Shown in pieces: positions 33,301 through 40,987 of a stretch of 64,000 nucleotides of DNA. The notes below the pieces were generated by a model that was given only the letters and a program-made list of their open reading frames with translations, did no database searches and was not told where the DNA came from. The translations under genes and the position numbers were made by a program. The stretch covers positions 124,001-188,000 of the forward strand of contig NZ_FQZZ01000003.1 in the NCBI RefSeq assembly GCF_900142185.1, in the 5' to 3' direction. Position 1 is the stretch's first letter, and every line of letters begins with the position of its first letter. This stretch comes from Lutimaribacter pacificus. GTDB taxonomy: Bacteria > Pseudomonadota > Alphaproteobacteria > Rhodobacterales > Rhodobacteraceae.

Positions 33301-35531
33301 GTGATCACGCTGTCCTCGTCGCCCGAGGCCGCGTCATCCACCGCATCCGGCGCGTCGTTCATGGCCCCCACGGTGAGCGTCACCGTCGCCGTATCCGTCC
33401 CGCCATTGCCATCGCTGACCGTGTAGGTGAACTCATCCGTGCCGTTGAAATCCGGGTCCGGCGTGTATGTGTAGGAGCCGTCCGGGTTCACCACCACCGA
33501 GCCATGCGCCGGGTCGGTATTGCCGGTCACCGTCAGCGTGTCGCCGTCGGGATCGGTGTCGTTGCCCAGCACGTTGCCGGTGATCACGCTGTCCTCGTCG
33601 CCCGAGGCCGCGTCGTCGATGGCGTCGGGGCCGCGGTTGAAGGGCGAGCCGCGGATCTCTTCGATCTCGACGAAATTGACGGTCTCGTCGGTCGGGATGC
33701 CGTTGCTGTCGACAAAGACGACGGTGCCGTTGATCCCGTTGCCGTTGGAATCCTCGGTCACGTTTTCCAGGTAATACGGACCCTGGCCGGTCAGGTCGAG
33801 GATATCGTGATCGTCCCCGCCCGCGCCGCCATCCACCTCGTCCCCGCCATCGGCGAAGATGATGTCGCGGTCGTCATGGCCGCGCAGGATGTCGTTGCCC
33901 GCACCGCCATCCAGGATATCGTTGCCGGTGCCGCCGAGCAGGCTGTCATCGCCTTCGTCCCCGAACAGGGTATCGTTGCCCGCATCGCCATGAAGCGTAT
34001 CGTTGTCATTGCCGCCGACAAGGCTGTCATTGCCGGCACCGCCAAGCAGCGTGTCGTTGCCGTCCTCGCCGTAAAGCACGTCGTCGCCGGTGCCGCCAAC
34101 CAGCGAGTCGTCGCCCGGCGCGCAGTCGGCGACCGAGCCGATCGTGTCGAAATGCACGTCGGTGATCCACACCTTCTGGTCGGTGCAGTCGCCATTGTCG
34201 TAATCGATCTCGATATGCGAAACCGGGCCCGCGATCTCGACCAGAAGCGAGCCGCGCGCGTCGTCGGGGCCGTAATCGGTATCGTAATGTTCGTCGCCCG
34301 TCGCGGTATTGCCGTTCAGCGTGATGAAGCTGCCCGCCGTCAGTTCGACCGGCACAAGGTTGCCCTGCGCGTCATAGGCGCGGATCGTCACCCGGTCGAT
34401 ATGGTCGTCGGACCGGTTGCCCTCGTCGATATCGTTGATGCGGAAGCTGACATTCTGCACCTCGTCCTCATAGGCGGCATCCGTCGCGCTGAAATCCAGC
34501 CGCGTGGTCGAGGTGTTGTCCCAGCCGCCCTCGCCGCCCTTGCCGAAAAGCTGGAGCGCCGATTTGCTGTCGAAGGTTTCCCCGCCGGCGGCATCGACAT
34601 ATTGCAGGTCGCGGGTGGTGGTGGCGGTCGCGCCGTAATCCTGCTTGTCGAAGGACACCTTCACGTTGATGCCGCCGGCGTCGATATTCACCGGCTGGCC
34701 GTCGGCGATCCCGGTGCCATAACCGATATCGCCCCAGTCCAGCACCTTGGCGTCGCCGCCGGCGTCCGCCTCGCCCAGCGACTGATCGCCATGGATCGTG
34801 TCGTTGCCGGCACCGCCGAAAACCGTGTCGTCCCCGCCACCGGCATAAATCACGTCATCGGCCGCGCCCGCATTCACGACATCATCGCCGCAACCGGCGT
34901 CGACGATATCCTCGTCGCCGCTGTTGGGGGGCAGCGCATCGCCCGCGTCGATCCTGTCGCCCTCGGGATCGCCGGTATAGCCCGCGTCGATCACGTCGTC
35001 GCCGGCGGTGCCCGCGACGATACCGTCGCCCCCGGCCTCGGGTTCGGGCGCGACGATGGTGGTGTTGTCGACCGACTGATAGCTGTGCCAGCCGGTGAAA
35101 TTGTCGCCGGTGAAGCTGTCGATCGTAACCGACGAGATCTGCAGGTTGTCGAGCGTGCCGCAGTTCTGCAGGTCGTTGAGGAAGAGATCGCCATTGGCCT
35201 GCTGGGTGAACAGCGCCTCGACCGTGCGGGTGGACCCGTCGCCCAGTGTCAGCGTCACGATGCCCTTGAGCGTCGCGTCGGTCTGGTTGCTGAGCGTGCC
35301 GGTGCCGCGGTCATAGGTGACCGTATCGCAATAGGGGTTGCACTCGTCATCGGCGATAACGCCGTTGTGGTCCCGGTCGTCCAGGCGCAGCGACAGGACC
35401 TTCAGGCTGTCGTGGTCGACGGTGGTGCCGACCAGCGCGCCCTCGTTCTCGGCATCGTAGTCGCCCTCATAGGTGTCGACGGACGCAAAATTTCCCAGGT
35501 AAATGACATTCACGTAAGTGGTTTTCGTCAT
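30315..35531 (-). CDS. giant RTX/cadherin-like repeat protein with C-terminal Hint domain
   Basis: A 1738-residue acidic, very Asp/Gly-rich surface or secreted protein. Order: N-terminal unassigned domain (1-175); RTX nonapeptide repeats GGxGxDx (about 195-240 and 475-560); a DILDLTG...EIEEI module (about 565-635); three 93-residue VCBS/cadherin-like repeats (641-919) plus a diverged fourth (to about 1010); a long RTX array (about 1020-1500); a second DVLDLTG...EIEEI module; and a Hint domain from Cys1546 to the end. RTX repeats bind calcium and imply type I secretion. The Hint may release the protein by self-cleavage. AGGAG lies 9 bases before the start. Confidence 0.9.
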   Translation of the reverse strand: MTKTTYVNVIYLGNFASVDTYEGDYDAENEGALVGTTVDHDSLKVLSLRLDDRDHNGVIADDECNPYCDTVTYDRGTGTLSNQTDATLKGIVTLTLGDGSTRTVEALFTQQANGDLFLNDLQNCGTLDNLQISSVTIDSFTGDNFTGWHSYQSVDNTTIVAPEPEAGGDGIVAGTAGDDVIDAGYTGDPEGDRIDAGDALPPNSGDEDIVDAGCGDDVVNAGAADDVIYAGGGDDTVFGGAGNDTIHGDQSLGEADAGGDAKVLDWGDIGYGTGIADGQPVNIDAGGINVKVSFDKQDYGATATTTRDLQYVDAAGGETFDSKSALQLFGKGGEGGWDNTSTTRLDFSATDAAYEDEVQNVSFRINDIDEGNRSDDHIDRVTIRAYDAQGNLVPVELTAGSFITLNGNTATGDEHYDTDYGPDDARGSLLVEIAGPVSHIEIDYDNGDCTDQKVWITDVHFDTIGSVADCAPGDDSLVGGTGDDVLYGEDGNDTLLGGAGNDSLVGGNDNDTLHGDAGNDTLFGDEGDDSLLGGTGNDILDGGAGNDILRGHDDRDIIFADGGDEVDGGAGGDDHDILDLTGQGPYYLENVTEDSNGNGINGTVVFVDSNGIPTDETVNFVEIEEIRGSPFNRGPDAIDDAASGDEDSVITGNVLGNDTDPDGDTLTVTGNTDPAHGSVVVNPDGSYTYTPDPDFNGTDEFTYTVSDGNGGTDTATVTLTVGAMNDAPDAVDDAASGDEDSVITGNVLGNDTDPDGDTLTVTGNTDPAHGSVVVNPDGSYTYTPDPDFNGTDEFTYTVSDGNGGTDTATVTLTVGAVNDAPDAVDDAASGDEDSVITGNVLGNDTDPDGDTLTVTGNTDPAHGSVVVNPDGSYTYTPDPDFNGTDEFTYTVSDGNGGTDTATVTLTVGAVNDAPDAVDDSETTPFDTPVEVDVLGNDTDPENDPLTVVGTTDGANGTVAIDPVSGNPVYTPDPGFAGTDAFTYTISDGNGGTDTATVTVTVEANPRDGIVEGTAGDDFIGTESPLNPGYTYEGDPEGDLVDSGDAILPGEAPEDDIIYAYDGNDTVDAGLGDDDVYGGTGDDELLGGEGDDSLFGEEGDDTLRGGTGDDHIEGGDGNDSVRGNEGNDTILGGAGSDTLRGGEEDDLIHGGDDDDSVIGGEGDDTLHGDGGNDTIRGVDGNDLIFGGDGDDSILGEDGRDTVHGEAGDDFIDTSSRPGFSNPLPDIDYPGYYPADPDTEDDRDLVHGGDGDDTILTGDDADTIYGGAGNDSIDGGIDADLIHGEDGDDTIIGSEGADTILGGAGDDLIYGGLPPGYPDFVNVPDETDLRPGNNIDVIRGGDGNDTIFGADDADILYGDEGDDYIDGGVDDDRIFGGTGDDTLLGGHGDDLIQGEAGNDVIDGGIGDDTLLGGAGDDAVGGGDGDDVIEGGTGDDLLRGEDGDDSIIGGAGDDTIIGGDGADNLAGGDDRDLFTGVGIGDVIDGDAGGDDYDVLDLTGSAPAGGSLNVTITGPDSNGNGVNGFVSYFDATGAEAGRLDFTEIEEIVPCFTPGTTIATPQGERLVEDLAVGDRVITRDNGIQEIRWIGAKPVTGLELARDTHLKPILIRKGALGNDLPERDMLVSPNHRLLVNNDKTALYFEEREVLAAAKHLVGAEGIHEVDVMSTTYIHFMFDHHEVVLSNGSWTESFQPGDMSLKGVGNAQRNEIFELFPELRTRDGIDDYQAARRSLKKHEARLLIK
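31120..32350. repeat. RTX nonapeptide-coding array
   Basis: About 1.2 kb of nine-codon units coding GGxGxDxLx on the minus strand, the long calcium-binding roll of the giant protein. The units are degenerate at the DNA level (CGTCGCCxxxxCCGCC on the plus strand). A short unrelated block near 31550-31610 and 31830-31890 interrupts the array. Confidence 0.75.
32775..33611. repeat. three tandem 279-bp repeats inside the giant gene
   Basis: Three almost identical units of exactly 279 bases start at 32775, 33054 and 33333, each coding one 93-residue VCBS/cadherin-like domain (DPDGDTLTVTGNTDPAHGS...). Only a few silent or single-residue changes (for example AMNDAPDA versus AVNDAPDA) separate them, so they were copied recently or are kept alike by recombination. 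Copy number is likely to vary between strains. Confidence 0.93.
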
Positions 35532-36226
35532 CGGCTCACTCTCCTACCAACGAACGGGACGACCCCAGTCGCACATCTATCTTCTTGCGAAACGGGTGCC
35601 GTCAGCACGCGCGCCCACACGGATCAACAATAGCCTCGCCAGACATGGAGTTGGGAAATACGGTCGCAGGACAAACACCCCGCTTGCGCGGGTGTTGAAC
35701 CTGTCCCGGCGTTGGCAGCGCCTGCGCAGACAGCCGACGATCGCATCCCCCGTATCCAATGGACACAGACAGTTCAGCGGCCGCCCCCGTGGCCTATTTC
35801 ATGCCCCCCAGTCGGGCAGGACGGACATTAGCCGAGCAATTGAGGCGAACAAAGGGGAGTTTTTCCGAAAATTGCCCAGTTTGTGCCGCATTTTGTCATC
35901 CCCTCGTCAAATTCATCCGGTCATGCAAGATTGGATTGTGCACGTTTCGTGGATAGATCGCCGGGCATTCGGCGAAAACCTGTGTATCTTCAACCGGACA
36001 TGCACGCCCCGGGTGCAGATTGAACACGAGCAATGAACAATCCCCCCGTGCCACTTCGCCACATACGGGACCCGACACCGCCCGGCAAAATGCTTAACAT
36101 CTGTTCACGGGAAGGCATCTTTGCCTGTAGCGCCCGGCTATTGTCCGTGACGATGTGCCAATTGAACCGCGGGGGCCGGGCGAATCGAGCGATGCCGGTC
36201 ACTGTCGTTCGGAATTGCGGGAAATC
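35532..36226. other. gene-free upstream region of the giant gene
   Basis: 695 bases with no gene I can support. The 40 bases nearest 35531 carry the AGGAG ribosome site. A hairpin AACACCC...GGGTGTT occurs near 35678-35700. AT content is higher than in flanking genes at 35850-36130. The right end abuts tRNA-Leu. Promoter and regulatory sites of the giant gene should be here. Confidence 0.5.
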
Positions 36227-36312
36227 TGGTGCCCAAGGAGAGACTCGAACTCTCACGCCCGTGAAGGCGGGGGATTTTGAATCCCCTGCGTCTACCATTC
36301 CGCCACTTGGGC
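36227..36312 (-). tRNA. tRNA-Leu (CAA)
   Basis: The minus strand folds as a class II tRNA: acceptor GCCCAAG/CTTGGGC, D-arm GCGGAATGGTAGACGC, anticodon stem GGGGA/TCCCC with loop TTCAAAA (anticodon CAA), a long variable arm, and T-arm GAGAG-TTCGAGT-CTCTC. The CCA end is encoded (ACCA at the 3' end). It reads UUG leucine codons. Confidence 0.97.
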
Positions 36313-36440
36313 CCGGTCCTTGGTCTAGCTTGGCGCGCGCCGGGCGTCCAGATGCAATTCGCTTTGTGCTTGCTGTCCGGCGTGCGCCCGCTAAACAGGC
36401 GGGGCATTGCGGCCACGCGCACGCGCCCGGGAGAGGATTG

Positions 36441-37019
36441 ATGATCCGACGCCTTTACGACTGGACCATGGCCCAGGCCGACCACCCCCGCGCCCTGTGG
36501 GTGCTGGCGCTGGTATCCTTCGTCGAAAGCTCGGTCTTTCCGATCCCGCCCGACGTGCTGATGATCCCGATGATCCTGGCGCGCCCGTCGCGGGCCTTCG
36601 CGATCGCGGCGGTGGCGCTGGTGGCGTCGGTGCTGGGGGGCTTGCTGGGCTATGCCATCGGCGCACTGGCCTATGAGCAGGTCGGCCAGCCGATCCTTGC
36701 GGCCATGGGCAAGGGGGCGGCAATGGCCGAGTTCAACACCCGCTTCAACGATTTCGGGTTCTGGCCGGTGCTGATCGCCGGCATGACGCCCTTTCCCTAC
36801 AAGGTCATCACCATCATGTCGGGCTGGACCGGGCTGCCGCTGGCCACCTTTGTCGTGACCTCGGTCGTGGCACGGGGGCTGCGGTTTTTCATCGTCGCGG
36901 CGCTGCTGTGGAAATATGGCGCACCGATCCGTGATTTCATCGAACGTCGTCTGGGATTGATGTTCGTCCTGTTCGTCGTCATCCTGCTGGGCGGGTTCTA
37001 TGTCGTGAGGTTCCTGTGA
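36441..37019 (+). CDS. YqaA/DedA-like membrane protein (VTT domain)
   Basis: A 192-residue inner-membrane protein of the YqaA branch of the DedA/VTT superfamily. Four or five hydrophobic segments are seen, with the family marks ESSVFPIPPDVLMIP (residues 29-43), GLLGYAIG, and FNDFGFWPVLIAGMTPFPYK. Relatives act in membrane homeostasis, lipid carrier recycling or polyamine transport; the substrate is not known. It overlaps dsbB by four bases (GTGA). Confidence 0.85.
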   Translation: MIRRLYDWTMAQADHPRALWVLALVSFVESSVFPIPPDVLMIPMILARPSRAFAIAAVALVASVLGGLLGYAIGALAYEQVGQPILAAMGKGAAMAEFNTRFNDFGFWPVLIAGMTPFPYKVITIMSGWTGLPLATFVVTSVVARGLRFFIVAALLWKYGAPIRDFIERRLGLMFVLFVVILLGGFYVVRFL

Positions 37020-37489
37020 CGCTGACGCAAAAACAGCTTGTCCTGCTGGCCGCAGGCGGATCGACGGCACTGTTGGCCGGGGCGTTCCTGTTCCAGTTCC
37101 TGGGCTGGGCCCCGTGCGAGCTGTGCCTGTGGCAACGCTGGCCGCACGCGGCGGCGATCGCGATCGGCGCGGCGGCACTGGCCATCGGCGGGCGGGGACT
37201 GGCCTGGGCGGGCGTGCTGGCGGCGGCGGTGGCGGCGGGGCTGGCCCTCTATCACACCGGGGTCGAGCGGAAATGGTGGAACGGTCCGGCCAGCTGCACC
37301 GGCAGCGGCGGGCTGGGCGCCTCGGACGGCAGCGCGCTGCTGCCGGGTGCCGCGGCCGACACCCCCACCCTTGTCCTGTGCGACCAGGTGCAGCCGTTCT
37401 TCCTGGGGCTGACCATGGCGAACTGGAACCTCGTGTTCTCGCTGGGCCTTGTCGCGCTCTGGATCGTGGCGGCGACGCGCCGGGCCTAG
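37016..37489 (+). CDS. dsbB: disulfide bond formation protein B
   Basis: A 157-residue membrane protein that re-oxidises DsbA by passing electrons to quinone. The first cysteine pair is Cys34-Cys37 (PCELCLWQRWPH), the second is ASCTG and LVLCDQ in the second periplasmic loop. Four transmembrane segments are predicted. It starts with GTG inside the stop codon of the YqaA gene. It probably keeps the many periplasmic c-type and Sox proteins encoded nearby correctly oxidised (inference). Confidence 0.9.
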   Translation: MTLTQKQLVLLAAGGSTALLAGAFLFQFLGWAPCELCLWQRWPHAAAIAIGAAALAIGGRGLAWAGVLAAAVAAGLALYHTGVERKWWNGPASCTGSGGLGASDGSALLPGAAADTPTLVLCDQVQPFFLGLTMANWNLVFSLGLVALWIVAATRRA

Positions 37490-37495
37490 GGACAC

Positions 37496-37514
37496 CGGGG
37501 CCAGTGCGGCCCCG
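37496..37514. terminator. hairpin between dsbB and soxF
   Basis: CGGGGCC (37496-37502), loop AGTGC, GGCCCCG (37508-37514): a perfect 7-bp GC stem placed between the convergent ends of dsbB and soxF. It has no T-run, so it may act weakly or bidirectionally. Confidence 0.45.
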
Positions 37515-37528
37515 GCGCGGTGCTCGTG

Positions 37529-38797
37529 TCAGCCGAACATGTCGGCGGTGATGCCGGCATACCAGCCCAGGCTTTCCTCGTAGGTCTGCTTGCGCAGCGA
37601 CGCGTCCTCGCCGGTCTGGCTGATGAAGCTGGCCACGCTCGAGATCTTCTCGTCGGTCGCCTCGTAGGACGCGCCCACCTTGACCCCGTCATCGGCGTCG
37701 ATCAGCGACCAGCAGGTGTTCGAGAACTTGGCCGGGAACACCTTGGAGCCGGTCAGCTCGCCCCGGATCGCCATCGCCGCGACCTTGGCCTGGCTGTTGG
37801 CCGAGAAGCCCGATTTCGGCATGTCGCCCTGGTTGGTCGCATCGCCCAGCACGTGAATGTTGCCGTCTATCCGGCTGACCATCGTGTGCCCGTTGACAGG
37901 CGCCCAGTTGCCGTCGTTGACGCCCGCGATCTCGCAGATGCGGCCGGCCTTCTGCGCCGGGATCACGTTGCAGACATCGACCTTTTCGACGACACCGTCG
38001 ATCGTCACGGTCATCTCGCCCGGATCGACCTCGACCTTGTCGCCGCCGAAATCGGGGCCGATGCGCTCGATCATACCGGCGTAGTGACTGTTCCATCCCT
38101 CCTCGAACAGTGCCTGTTTCGAAAATTTCTCTTTCGGATCAACGATCAGGATCTTGGCCGTCGGGTTGATCTGGCTCAGCAGGTGGGCGACCATGCTGAC
38201 CCTTTCATAGGGTCCCGGCGGGCAGCGATAGGGGTTGGGCGGCGCAACCATGGCGAAGCGCCCGCCCTCGGGCATCGATTCAATCTGCGCCTTTAGCAGC
38301 TCGGTCTGGCTGCCCGCCTTGTAGGCATGGGGCATCCTGTTCTGGGCGCTCACGTCCCAGCCCGGCACGGCACCGTCGACGAAATCGATCCCCGGGCTCA
38401 GCACCAGCTTGTCATAGGGCAGCACCGCCCCGCCGGCCAGCGTGACGGTCTTTGCGTCGCGGTCGACGCCGGTGGCCCAGTCATGGACGACGTTGACCCC
38501 GTATTCCGCCGCCAGCGTGCCATAGCTGTGCGCGATCGAGCTGAGGTCGCGGAACCCGCCGATATAGAGGTTCGAGAAAAAGCAGGTGTAATACTGCCGC
38601 GACGGTTCGACCAGCGTGACGTCGATCTCACCCTTGCTGTCCTTGGCCAGATAGCGCGCGACGGTGGCCCCGCCCGCGCCGCCGCCGATCACGACGACCT
38701 TGGGCCGGCCATCGGTGGCGCCCCAGACCATCGGCGCCTGGAGCGCGGCCGCAGCCGCCGCCCCGGTGCCGATAAAGGCGCGTCTGTTGAGTTTCAT
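37529..38797 (-). CDS. soxF: sulfide:cytochrome c dehydrogenase flavoprotein SoxF
   Basis: A 422-residue periplasmic flavoprotein that oxidises sulfide and passes electrons to SoxE. A Tat-type signal NRRAFIGTGAAAAAALQAP opens the protein. FAD-binding VVVIGGGAGGATVARYL is near residue 35; the redox cysteines are in TCFFSNLYIGG, NPYRCPPGPYERV and FSNTCWSL. The start at 38797 has GGGAGG upstream. It follows soxE by 31 bases, forming the flavocytochrome c pair soxEF. Confidence 0.93.
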   Translation of the reverse strand: MKLNRRAFIGTGAAAAAALQAPMVWGATDGRPKVVVIGGGAGGATVARYLAKDSKGEIDVTLVEPSRQYYTCFFSNLYIGGFRDLSSIAHSYGTLAAEYGVNVVHDWATGVDRDAKTVTLAGGAVLPYDKLVLSPGIDFVDGAVPGWDVSAQNRMPHAYKAGSQTELLKAQIESMPEGGRFAMVAPPNPYRCPPGPYERVSMVAHLLSQINPTAKILIVDPKEKFSKQALFEEGWNSHYAGMIERIGPDFGGDKVEVDPGEMTVTIDGVVEKVDVCNVIPAQKAGRICEIAGVNDGNWAPVNGHTMVSRIDGNIHVLGDATNQGDMPKSGFSANSQAKVAAMAIRGELTGSKVFPAKFSNTCWSLIDADDGVKVGASYEATDEKISSVASFISQTGEDASLRKQTYEESLGWYAGITADMFG

Positions 38798-38828
38798 AGC
38801 GTGTCCTCCCATGTAAGGCGCGGCCCGC

Positions 38829-39542
38829 TCAGAGCCCCGCAAAATATGCGGCAAGGGCCGCAATCTCGTCATCGGTCAACCGCCCGGCATAGGCCTGCAT
38901 CACCGGATGCGGCCGGATCTTGCGCTTGTAGGCGTGCAGCGCGATCACGAAATCCTCCTGCGGCCAGCCGGTGATCGACGGGATACCCTGGTCGGACCCG
39001 TCGCGCTGGTGGCAGGTCGTGCATTCGCTGGCCAGGTATTCGCCGTATTCGGGGTCGCCCACCAGCGCGAGAATCCCGGGCGGCAATTCCACCTCGGGGG
39101 CGATGGCAGTCGGCTGCGCCTCGGGGATGTTGGCGGGATTGTCCGAGAACTGGCGCAGGTAGGCCAGCACATCGGCGCGGTCCTGCGCATCGCTCAGCCC
39201 CGCGAAATTCATTCGCGTGCCCGTGACCAGGTATTTGGGATTTTCCAGGTAGGCGTGCAGCTTTTCCAGCGACCAGATCAGCCCGTCATTGCCCGCGCGC
39301 AGCAGCCCATCGGAGTATTTCCCATAGCCGTCGACGGTGCCCGCCCGGCGCCCGAATATCCCGTTCAGATGCGGCCCGACGCGGTGTGTCGCCCCCTGCC
39401 CGACCTGGTGGCAGCTTGCGCATTTGCGAAAGATCCGTTCGCCGTTTTCGGCATCGCCGATCTCGTCGGCGGCAGCGGCGCCGACCCAGGCGCCGATCGC
39501 CAGGCACAGCCCGGCCAAGACTGACGGAACACCCGTCTTCAT
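38829..39542 (-). CDS. soxE: diheme cytochrome c SoxE
   Basis: A 237-residue exported cytochrome. The signal peptide covers about residues 1-25 (AAAA-D). Two CxxCH haem sites are Cys41/Cys44/His45 (KCASCHQ) and Cys174/Cys177/His178 (ECTTCHQ). It is the cytochrome partner of SoxF in sulfide oxidation. A terminator lies upstream, between it and soxD. Confidence 0.92.
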   Translation of the reverse strand: MKTGVPSVLAGLCLAIGAWVGAAAADEIGDAENGERIFRKCASCHQVGQGATHRVGPHLNGIFGRRAGTVDGYGKYSDGLLRAGNDGLIWSLEKLHAYLENPKYLVTGTRMNFAGLSDAQDRADVLAYLRQFSDNPANIPEAQPTAIAPEVELPPGILALVGDPEYGEYLASECTTCHQRDGSDQGIPSITGWPQEDFVIALHAYKRKIRPHPVMQAYAGRLTDDEIAALAAYFAGL

Positions 39543-39643
39543 GCCGTATCCTCCCGGTCTTGCTGCGCCTTCTTCGGGGCGTTTTCAGATATAATGCTGG
39601 CCGAATTTCCCCATGTTTTCAATCTTTTCTTCTGCCATGCGGG

Positions 39644-39678
39644 AAAAAAGAACGGGCGTTTCAACCGGTGAAACGCCC
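39644..39678 (-). terminator. intrinsic terminator between soxD and soxE
   Basis: On the minus strand, GGGCGTTTCA (from 39678) pairs with TGAAACGCCC (to 39654) across a 5-base loop, followed by GTTCTTTTTT. This is a strong intrinsic terminator placed after soxD and before soxE. Confidence 0.85.
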
Positions 39679-39781
39679 GCCCGAGCCTGTTCCGGCCAGC
39701 CGCTCCGAAACGGATCGCCTTGCCGGTATGTGGCAGTCAAGACAGGGCCGGCCGGGCCGGCCCTGCGTCATGGATTTCGCG

Positions 39782-40987
39782 TTACTGGAACGTCTTGAGA
39801 TACTCGATGACCGCCTTGATATCCTCGTCCTTGCGCAGGCCGGCAAAGGACATCTTGGTACCCTTGATGAAATCGCGCGGCTTGGTCAGGAATTCGGTCA
39901 GGTTGGCCTCGTCCCAGACCATGCCGCTTTCGCCCATCTCGACGATGGTATCGCCGTAACGGAAATCCTCGACATGGGCCAGTTTCGCACCGATCACACC
40001 GTTCAGCACCGGGCCGGTCCGGTTCGACGCGCCCTCGCCGACCTGATGGCAGGCCTTGCACTTCTTGAAGACGTTTTCGCCCTCTTCGGCCAGCGCCATA
40101 TCGACCGACGCGGCCGCAGGCGTCGCCTCGGCGGTCGGGGCCTCTTCGGCAGCGGGCTCTTCCGCAGGCGCGGCGGCGGCCATCTCGGTTTCGCCGGCAT
40201 CTGCGGCCGGTTCGGCAGCGGCCTCTTCCCCGGCGCCTTCCTCTTCCGGCGTCACGTCCAGAACCGCGGCGCGCATGGTGATTTCCACGCTGTCCTTGCA
40301 GTTTTCCATGCAGGGCTCGGCGGTCCAGAAATGCTTTTCCGCCTCCTCGCGGTCATCGACGATGAACCCGTCGGTATTGGTCATTTCGACCTCGAGGAAG
40401 TTCTCGTTCGACAGGACGAAATCGTCCTCCACCAGGTAGTTCGAATAGAGGATATAGGCCGTGATCGCGTAAACCTCGTCGGGCGACAGGGTTTGCGCCG
40501 CGCCAAACGGCATCGAGCGGTGGACGTAATCCCACACGGTCGACAGGTAGGGCCAGTAGGAGCCCACGGTCTTCAGCGGGTCCTTGTCGGCCAGCGTGCC
40601 CTCGCCCCCGGCCAGTTTCGGCCAGTTGTCGACGCCTTCGGCGAATTCGCCATGGCAGACCGCGCAATTGTCCGAGAACAGCATCTCGCCATCCTCGACC
40701 GAGCCCGAGCCGACCGGCAGGCCGGTGCCGTCGGGTGCGACGTCCAGATCCCAGGCCGCGACCTCTTCGGGCAGCGCGGGCCGGCCAAGGCCGAACCTGG
40801 CGTCGGCGGCGGCATTGCTGGCCTGCGCAGAGGCGATCAGCAGGAAATCGCTGTCCGCCTCGGCCGCCATCCTGGGCGCCTCGGCCGGCATCGGCGCGAC
40901 GTTGCGGTCGGCGAAATTATACGCGCCGGTCAGCAGCGCAACGAGGCCGACGCCGACACCGCCGTAAAGATTAAGAGACTTCGACAT
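39782..40987 (-). CDS. soxD: sulfane dehydrogenase cytochrome subunit SoxD
   Basis: A 401-residue diheme cytochrome that receives electrons from the SoxC molybdenum site during oxidation of SoxY-bound sulfane sulfur. One N-terminal membrane/signal segment (GVGVGLVALLTGAYNF) precedes the periplasmic part. Haem sites are Cys108/Cys111/His112 (NCAVCHG) and Cys310/Cys313/His314 (KCKACHQ), joined by an Ala/Glu/Pro-rich linker (about residues 245-300). The start overlaps the soxC stop by 17 bases. Confidence 0.95.
   Translation of the reverse strand: MSKSLNLYGGVGVGLVALLTGAYNFADRNVAPMPAEAPRMAAEADSDFLLIASAQASNAAADARFGLGRPALPEEVAAWDLDVAPDGTGLPVGSGSVEDGEMLFSDNCAVCHGEFAEGVDNWPKLAGGEGTLADKDPLKTVGSYWPYLSTVWDYVHRSMPFGAAQTLSPDEVYAITAYILYSNYLVEDDFVLSNENFLEVEMTNTDGFIVDDREEAEKHFWTAEPCMENCKDSVEITMRAAVLDVTPEEEGAGEEAAAEPAADAGETEMAAAAPAEEPAAEEAPTAEATPAAASVDMALAEEGENVFKKCKACHQVGEGASNRTGPVLNGVIGAKLAHVEDFRYGDTIVEMGESGMVWDEANLTEFLTKPRDFIKGTKMSFAGLRKDEDIKAVIEYLKTFQ

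Noticed and set aside
32775-33611. CRISPR-like regular spacing
   Set aside because: The 279-bp repeats are contiguous, in frame with the gene and code for protein domains. There are no spacers.
32946-35633. An 895-codon open frame on the plus strand, and another of 875 codons at 29838-32465
   Set aside because: Both lie antisense to the giant RTX gene. Asp/Gly/Thr-rich repeats on one strand leave the opposite strand free of stops. The translated frames are Val/Ala/Ile repeats without start signals.
36227-36312. Genomic island boundary at tRNA-Leu next to the RTX/Hint cluster
   Set aside because: No integrase, direct repeat of the tRNA end or change of base use was found, so an island is not supported.
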